64,000 nt of DNA from Acanthopleura granulata (lineage: Eukaryota > Mollusca > Polyplacophora > Chitonida > Chitonidae): NCBI GenBank assembly GCA_016165875.1, contig JABBOT010000001.1:16382876-16446875 (forward strand), read 5' to 3'. Each line of letters opens with the position of its first letter. The stretch's first letter is position 1. A program made the translations under genes and the position numbers. Positions 52,701 to 61,700 of this stretch are shown here, in pieces. Under the pieces are notes generated by a model. That model was given only the letters and a program-made list of their open reading frames with translations. It was not told where the DNA came from and searched no databases.

Positions 52701-55700
52701 CGGGTTCCTCCCTGTCTTTATTCAAAGTGTTGCTTGTGCAGCCAAACTCCGCCACACTGTGACATCCAGCCAGCTGTTTGTTTTTGTCTGTGCACTTACA
52801 AACCAAGGGGCCATGCAACAAACCATCTGTAATAGAGTTGAATTCGCAACCGTATATGAGTAGCTCTAGGTATATTCAGAAGATAGAATGGTAATGGTTT
52901 AAGGGTGCAATTTATGTCATATGTACTAATCGGACTTTACATAATCCTTTGTTCTGAATGATGAAAATTATTTTATTTTCATGGCGGTATTTATTATTCA
53001 CGATTGAGAGTGTATTATGACCAACCATAAAATTTGTTGCATTGGATCTAAAAAAAGTCTAAAAAAAAACTTGATGGTCGCTTTTAAATCTTCCAACCAT
53101 ATTCTTTTACCAGAAATTGACCAATACTTCCCCTGTCTTCTCCTTTCACCACACAAATGTGCTTCTCTGTGATGTGAAACAAAATCAGTCTTCAGATGAA
53201 CACAGCTGTGCTATTTTCATGTTTATTCATGACTCCAGTGTCCTCTTTGTGGAAAGTGATCTGTTATGATTAATGAATGTACCCTGCACTTTGTAATCTA
53301 ACATCTCGAACACCTTTATTTCCAGTTTACTAGTCTTTGTTCTGTTTTAATTTCTATTGACTTCCTAGTTTGTATTGTTTTGGGGTTTTTTTATTGCTTT
53401 TATTGGCGACTCTTTCGCTGTTTTCTAAATGCATGTCCCTGACCGCTTTACGCTGCATGTCACCTTCAAACAGGCCCACGACGATCTCTGAGCAGCACTG
53501 GAGCAACCAGAAAACAAAACTTGCGACGTAGAGGTAGATTTAACACTACTAACAAATATCTATACTCAATGCTCACTTGCACATTGCTTCATACATTTTT
53601 ATGTATTTGAAACAGTTTTCCTTTTGTAATAACATTCCATGCTTCGTATGTTTTATGTATTTGAAACGGTTTTCCTTTTGCAAGTTATCTGACATTGTCC
53701 TCACAAGTAAGCTGAAATAAATATGTCAAGGTATTAACTTTGTAACATTTTTGTCTTGTATTTGTTGATGCATAAATGTTGAAAGTGCAATTTCATTGTT
53801 ATTGAAGTTTTGTAACATGAACAGATGAATAGCTGTCCATATGCTTTTGTGTCTTATAGAATAACTTTCCTGTTTCAGTTCAAAAACCAGCAGGTGAACT
53901 GGTAACCTGAGTTACATGTTATGATATATGGTGTGATTTTTCAGCCATATCTGACCTTGGACCAACAACATCTATCCAAGAAGCCATTCTGGAGGTAGAG
54001 AAACAGGAATCAGTCTCAGCAGAGCAGATGGAAAGCCGAGACAAAATGTCCTTTGATCAGACTGTTGCTGCATTACCCATGATGCAATACTCCGCCTGGG
54101 CTGTGAGATCCTCTAGTCCAGTCAGCACCCAGGACTCCTCCTTGTTTCACAGCCCCGTGGTCCAATCCTGGGAAGGCTCAGTCAGTCCTACCAATATAAC
54201 CAGTCCCAGAACAGCCCTGAAATCAGTGAAAGAGAGGTAGGTTTATCTGCCTGCAGTGTTTCACCTGCTTTGAAAAGACAGAGCAAAATATACAGCTTTG
54301 TTTGTAATTCTCACACCTCCCTTATTTCAAATATGGTAAACAACCTAAACCTTTGACCATGACTAAGTAGTCTGACTCTTTATTTTTGAAAGTTGTTTTG
54401 AGGATTGTTTGAATCATATCCTACTGGAAAATGCAAAAATTTTTAGTAAATTGGAGGGGGAGAGCAGGAACAAAATTTCAGGCCATTTACTACATTATTA
54501 CATGTTTCTTTTGTGGGAGCAGGGGGGTGCTGGAGTCACGGTGACTCGAGCAGGTGGGTGCTGGAGTCACGGTGACTGCCTGTTGACACTTGATCGAGTC
54601 CTACAGTACTGCACATCACTGGTTTCCAGGAATATCTGTGTACCTTAGTCCTCTGATGTGATGTCTGCACAACACCTCTGAACACACTGCTGAATTTTCT
54701 TTAAAATTTATCCTATGCCATAAAACATTTGGTTTCTTAATATTCATGATTCATGAATATTCATGACCACCAGTTCAATATTTACAAAGTTAGTCCCTTC
54801 TTGTACATGTACTTAGCATAATGATGCCATTTAACATGCACTCAAAAGACGAGCAGTATTTCAAATGTTCACGTTCGAGTTAGTTTGTATCTGTGGTATC
54901 TGTGGTATCTGTCACACTTCAATGTTTTTAATTAAACAGCCTATCATCAAAATTTTCCTCGACCAAGAAAAACTTGATGAGAACAATAAGAGAGAAGAAG
55001 ACCATGTTTGTGAGCCGAGACTCCAGTCCTGTGGGAAATATGGCCAGAGAGAACCTACAAAATGAACAACAAAGACTTCCCACTGGAAGAGTAAGTCAGT
55101 TTTATGGAGCCCTGGCTTGTAAGAAACAGAGAATCTGTTCAAGTAATCACAAAAATGAGAACAAAATTTAATGTGATTTGGTTAGAGTGACTTTTGAAAT
55201 GGTATATTAAACGCTGAGTTTGTTGTTGGAAATTATTTGATAATCTTGAAAATCAGTGTGCCATGGAAAATAATTATTGAGCTGTTTAATCTGTGTGTAT
55301 ATTTATAATGTCAATTGGATTAAATAAAAATTGAACCTTCATCTGTCTTTACTTTGCATGAATTAGGTCTTAAATTGGTATTGTCCTTAGCGGAAAGTCT
55401 TACAATCGCCAGTTTATGATGTTACTGTTTGGTTTATTTCTGACTTTATATTTTGATTTGATTTTAGCCATGTCAAAATATATCACAGTTTCAAAAAGCC
55501 TGCTTCTTTTGTCTACACACCTAAGGCCCCAGGAAGGAAGACTGAGAGGAGTGGAACCCCTCCTGCAGAGGACAGGAATGATGATGTAGCTGAGGAGTTG
55601 TCTCCCTTGTACCAGGCAACTCGTAAGGCCCTGGCAGAGCTGAAACACGCAGACACATTTCTTCAGCCACACCCAGTCCTGACAGTCTGGCTGAAGCAGT

Positions 55701-58700
55701 TGAACCAGACCTTACAGGAGTTGCGCAGGACACAGCAAAAGAACAGGGATACACAGGCGAAAGCCAGTCTCCTCTCTGGTGTTCCTGGTACAAAAGATGC
55801 AGCGAAAGAAAATGGTATTGGTGTTAGTCGAGATGCTGAAAAGGCTGTCACAGATGTGTCCCAGGGTTTGGCTGCTGTTGGTGAACCTAATATGTCAACA
55901 AGGGATGGTCAGCGAGACAAAGATACATTTGAAACTGCCGAAACAAGGATTGATGGAGAACAGGTGTGTCATGAAAGGGATGCCTTTGGTAAGGTGAATG
56001 GAAAGTTAGACACAGACACCCCCATGTCTTCTCCGAGAGAATCTGGCGAGATGACGGACTCTGACCATCATGTAATGCATAATGAGGATATGATATCAGA
56101 TTCTCTACCTCCATTACCTGTGAAGGACCTGGACTCTTTGTCTCTGGACAGCGGTCACCCAGCGGTGGACGGCCAGAGCGAGGACGCCGAGAGTGACCTG
56201 GAGGCCAGGATGTCTGCTGACCAAGATGATGTCGCTTTGACTGTCCTTGATGTCCTGTCAAATTCACAAATTGACCAGGGTATCCCAGCATCCTCTTGCT
56301 CCAGCGCCACCAGTGACAGCTTTGCAGAATCTCCGCAGCTTCTTCATGATCAATTCAGGACCAGCCATGAGGAGGATGCGAACATAACACTGCCAAAATC
56401 AAACTTGGACACAGCAGAAGAAGCCCTCGCTAACGTTGACTGGATGAAACGGTGCTACGTCTCTGATCCGCTTAACACTGGACAACGGTTCTCCGAAGAC
56501 ATTGGGTATTTGGCCAACATCTGCTTTGAGTTAGGACTACACGGGAGGGTGTCAGATTACATTCGGCCTCAGAACACTGCCACGATCAACGCAGACACAA
56601 CTGTGAACCTGGATGACCATAGTACCACTGATGATTCTGAAAGTCCAGGAACTGACCGGTCTAGTGATCAAGTCAGGGAGGAGGAAGAGGATGACCGCCA
56701 GCTAGCCTTGTTTCTCAGGAACTACTACAGTTACCTTGACATCGCAAGGGTTAGAAAAGCACTCAGTTCTTCTGGTTGCCATGGTTACCAGACATGGCAA
56801 GCATTGGTGGACTGTTTTGCAGGTGAGTCATGCAGTTATATGCAACCCCTGATTAAGTTTCAGCACTTTGGAAGGCCTGCCAGCAACCCATGGATCATCG
56901 TGTGTTTCAGCATGTGGGAAGGCCTGCCAGCAACCCATGGATCATCGTGTGTTTCAGCATGTGGGAAGGCCTGCCAGCAACCCATTGATCATCGTGTGTT
57001 TCAGCATGTGGGAAGGTCTGTCAGCAACTCACAGATGATTGTGTGTTTCAGCACGTGGGAAGGTCTGCCAGCAACCCACGGACGATCGTGTGTTTCCGCT
57101 GTGCTCCCAGCTTAATGCTTACCACCGTAGTATAAGTGAAATATTCTTAAGTATCGTTAACTAATAGTTTAGTTTCAGAATTATAATTTTAAGAGATGGA
57201 CAGTTTTTAATTATGTTAGTTTTTAAATCAGCTGATGTTAAACTCCGAATGATTATGTTGCAGAAGTGGTACGAGGTGACAGTGTGTCTGTCAAACTGGG
57301 CGAGAACAACATTGTAGGTGCATTTGATTTGTTGAGGTCAGGGGTTGGATGTGACCCAGCAGCTGTTGTGGGTCATTTGCCCAGGTAAGTCATTTGTTTG
57401 GGATGCTGAAGTAAATCAGCATACTCAGTGGAGGATAGATTATGACTCTGCAGTTCTCTTTGTGCGTCTGTTCGACTCATGGCCACATGGTCTCCATATC
57501 TGTACTTTAACTATTAGCCACAGAGACACTGCATTTAATGTGATCGGTTAAAATTTCTCTGTTTCACATTCAAAAACAAGAATTGCTCCCACAATACATC
57601 AGCTTATATATGCTAACCAAACCTTCAAAGAACAAATGATGAAAGCATAAGATGTGTCATTCCCTGAATTACCTCCCGTTTATTTGCAGGCTGTTCACTG
57701 TAAGCCCAAGCAAGTCTCTGGAATTCTGTCTAGAAGAGATCAAATACATACAACCACTAGACATCTTGTTTGTTACTAGCCTACTGAGTAAATCTGTTCA
57801 ACAGATTTTTCTGCCTTACATGTTGGCCAGGCACTCAGCAATGACACAGTGAGTACAAAAACGGGTACCTGTACAGTATGATTGGATCTGTGACTCCCAT
57901 GAAGCATACTGTAAGAAAATAGAAATGTTTTTAGCATTAAAAGGCCTTGTAACAACTGACAGTAGTAATGATCAAGTTGTTCAAAGTGAAGGAGGCCAAC
58001 ATGGATACAGCCGTCTACATTTAGTCTTCAGTATTGCAAGAAGATATATGTAGTGCATAAATGGTACAAGTTGGACTGGTGAAAATTTATACAAGCTGTA
58101 GGAAGGATGACTGTAAATGTGTTCTGCCTTCCTGCTGTAGGCCTGGGGATCTGTCTGCTCTGTGTGAGAGTGTGAGGGTAAGGCAGACGTGGCTGAGGGG
58201 GCTCCTGGCTGAAGGGGACACAGCTTCCCTAATGACACAAGACAACCTGCCTCGGTGAGTAACAATGTACAACCTACCTTGGAGGGTAACTGCATGCAGC
58301 CTTCCTTGGTGAGTAACTATGTGCTTATAAAAATACACCAAGTTTAAATGATAAATCCAGCTTGCCATCTCGTAGTAAAATCTAGAGAATTGAACTTGTA
58401 GCTTCGCGCATTCACCAAGGTATGTGTAAAATGCATTTTTGGCTTTTGGTAATGGTAGAGGGATGGGATAAGGATGTAAACTTGTGTTATTCTCTCCTAC
58501 TCAAGGTATCAGTTGTTGCCTTTCTTTAATCTTCCTACATTAACTTTATTCCTTCTTTGTCCTCAAACAGGCCTGGCAGTCATCTGTACCCCTGGAAACA
58601 TGAGACTGTCATAAAGAGCCTCCTTGATGAGTTCATGGCTGAAGATGCTGCACAACTGCTGGACATCTGTCAAGAGTTCGGGTAAGGTTGTCTGCATTCT

Positions 58701-61700
58701 GCATGACGCCATCTCCATTTGGGATCCTAAATCATAATATTTGCATATTTTTGTGTCATTTGCATATATAAGAATAGTGAAACAGACGGCTTAGCGAATC
58801 AAAAGGGTACCCTCATTATTCAGGTGGATCAATCCCTGTATAGTTACTGCTGCTTCACTGAAGTAGCATGTCAAAGGCACCAGACATGACATCCTGGCCC
58901 TTTCACACTATATTGACACTGTTCTGACTGGTACCTTGTGAGACATCTTACAAGTGTGCTTACGGACATCCTGTATCTGTGTCTCCCACTTGTCTTGTGG
59001 ATGCCTGAACTATTAGCCAGCATGGGCCATTTGGGGTATCGGTACTGAACAGGATGGATAAATGGTGTTATAAAAATCCAGTTTATGAGACAGACAGAAG
59101 TGTGACTGTTCATTCCAAATACAACCATGTAACTGGAATATATTTCACTGTATTTCAAAGAAAAAATTTATTGTTATAAAACTATTGAGAAATCTGTAAA
59201 ATTCTGTATTCATCATTTATTCTGGTGAAGCTGCAGAGTATGTTAGTGAGTTTATGTGTGTTAAGGAACATAAAGTCGGCTCTGGCAGTTATGCATATAT
59301 GTACCAATATAGGTATTAAAGATTTTCATCTTGATTTAACTGAACATTTGCCAGGTGCAGATCTTTGTGATGAGCGTGAGAGCTGTCTTTCAGTTTGCTC
59401 AGTGATGTTTTGATGTTGATTTGTTACAGGTATTGGTTGGGAAGCTTACAGATGTTGCACCACTTGCAACTGAGGCAGAAGGGACTGAGGATTATTGCCA
59501 GACTAAGGGACATCACTCTGCTTGCTGCTGATGGTATGTTTGAATGAATGAATGCTTATTGTTTAACGTCCTACTCAAGAATATTTCACTTATGGCGGTG
59601 TCTCCTTGGTGCAGGACGGATTTCCACCGTATCTTTTATCTGGTGCTGCCTCACCGAGACGACTTGCCGAAGACACCCAACAAGCCCCCTCACCCGGTCA
59701 CACCGGGCCGACCAGTCCACCCTCTATCCTCTTATTGCTGAGCGTCTAGCGAGGAAGCAGGATGTACCATTTTTTACAGTCTTTGGCCCAGGTTTGAACC
59801 CAGATCTCCCCGTCCGAAAGCTGACGCTCTACCAACTGCGCTATCCAGGCGGGTGGTATGTTTGAAGGACATACACGTAACATACATCTTTGACAAATTA
59901 TGATGATTTTCTAGCCTATTGGGGTTTTTTCCTGATGGACAAGCCTGCCTGCCTTGTAGTTATGGACTGTGATATATGGCCTTTGTGTTTGTGATATCTG
60001 GCGTCAACCACTGCCATTTAATTAAAGTTTGTATGCAGCTGATTGACTTTAAGGACATTAGAGGAAAAGAAAACATAAAAATGATGGCAAAATCAGCTGA
60101 AAGAGCATCAAAACTTCTTTGCAAATATGGTCTTTTTAATATTTTGTTTGATTTCTTTTCTCTGGAGAAAATTGTATTTGAAAATATTTTTGTATGGTGG
60201 GTATTTGGGACCATGTTGTGGTATTTATCATGGTTGCATAATAATGTCCTAAATAAGGATGTGATGCATGTCTAATAAATTTGAATGTATATTTGTTGTT
60301 TATATCCAAATCTGTGAATTTAACCTGAATTATGACAACATGTATGAACATATTAAAAATATAAATATGATCCAAATCCAGGTTCAACACATTTGTTAGC
60401 AGAAAATGACAAATTCTAGTGCGAAAATGTTTATTAAAGACATGTGACATCCTCATTTATAACATTATTACATGAAGACTGTATATACGAAAAGCTAATC
60501 CCAAATACCCACCATACAAAAATTATTTTCAAGTGTCTTTTTTGCACTCTTTCATCTGAACATTGAGTAATTTTTATGCTTTCTCCAGCTTTAAGAACTC
60601 ATTGACCTTGGTTTATGGACATTCACTCATTTATCCATTTGTCAGTATTTAACACTGTAACGGGAAATAACTTTATGCTAGAATCGAAATTTGACACTTT
60701 TGGTCAGGGAATACATATGTTATAATTCTTAGACATTTCTATTAATTTGGAAACCATAACTGGTACCCTTATCCTGCAATAATTTGCATTTAAAAGGGAA
60801 ACTAAGCAAGTCGAATTCAACTTATGCAGCTGTATAGCCAAATATTGGAAAAAAAACTACAATGACTTGATTGACCATTTCAGGGTTTGACCAGCCTAGA
60901 CATAACATTGACCTTAAAATGTCTGTGCATAAACACCATCTAAACATGTGAAAAAATGTGTCCAGTATTCTAGACTTGCTCACACCACAGCCTGTTTGAA
61001 GACAATCCAGTGTAGTTTGAAACCATTATGCAGTCATAATTATAATGTAATTTATATTCTTACCTGATACACTCTAGATTCAGATGCTGCAGAAAAAGTT
61101 TGTATTCTTGACGTAAGAAAAAAGGGAGGATAGTGTTTATTTTGCGTCAATAACTTGAGTTGTCTCCCCTTCAGAGTGGTATCCCGTGAGTTTAGAGGAG
61201 TGGCAGCGTATCCTGGATGCAACGGTCAGTCTGACTGCTGAATCAGAGGAGATTGAACTGACCTCCAGGCCAACTAAGACAGGCTGGACACCAAACTGGA
61301 CACCCAGTCTGACCTGGGACAGTCTCGGCTTACTCCTGGCACAGAGTGTGGGAGCCGACAAAGCCATCTCCCTCCTGCAGGCACTTCCCCTCCCACCAGA
61401 TGCCTTGACACTTTCGTTCTACCAGGGACTGATAGTGACCACACTTGGGACTCGGCAGAAAAGGTAGGGATACTGCCTGCTGCGTAATCTGCCCTCTTCG
61501 GTTTCTCTCTGGCTGAGCCACTAATTCTGCTAAAACATTGTTCTTGTTGCATTCCATGGGAAAACTTGAAAGACTCCTTCGTGCCTTTAACAGAGCAGTC
61601 CAAAATTATGTGCTCCTTTGATCTTTCCTGCAGCATCACCGCTTGGGAGGATGTGTTAGACTGCAATTTGGACCCTTGTGTGTAGCTTGTGAAAGTCTGT

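Noticed and set aside
55887..56291. 134-codon minus-strand ORF
   Set aside because: Antisense to HPS5 exon 16; no splice or domain evidence of its own.
59791..59862. Possible tRNA gene on the minus strand with good boxes A and B
   Set aside because: The ends do not form an acceptor stem, and the sequence continues into a SINE body and tail.
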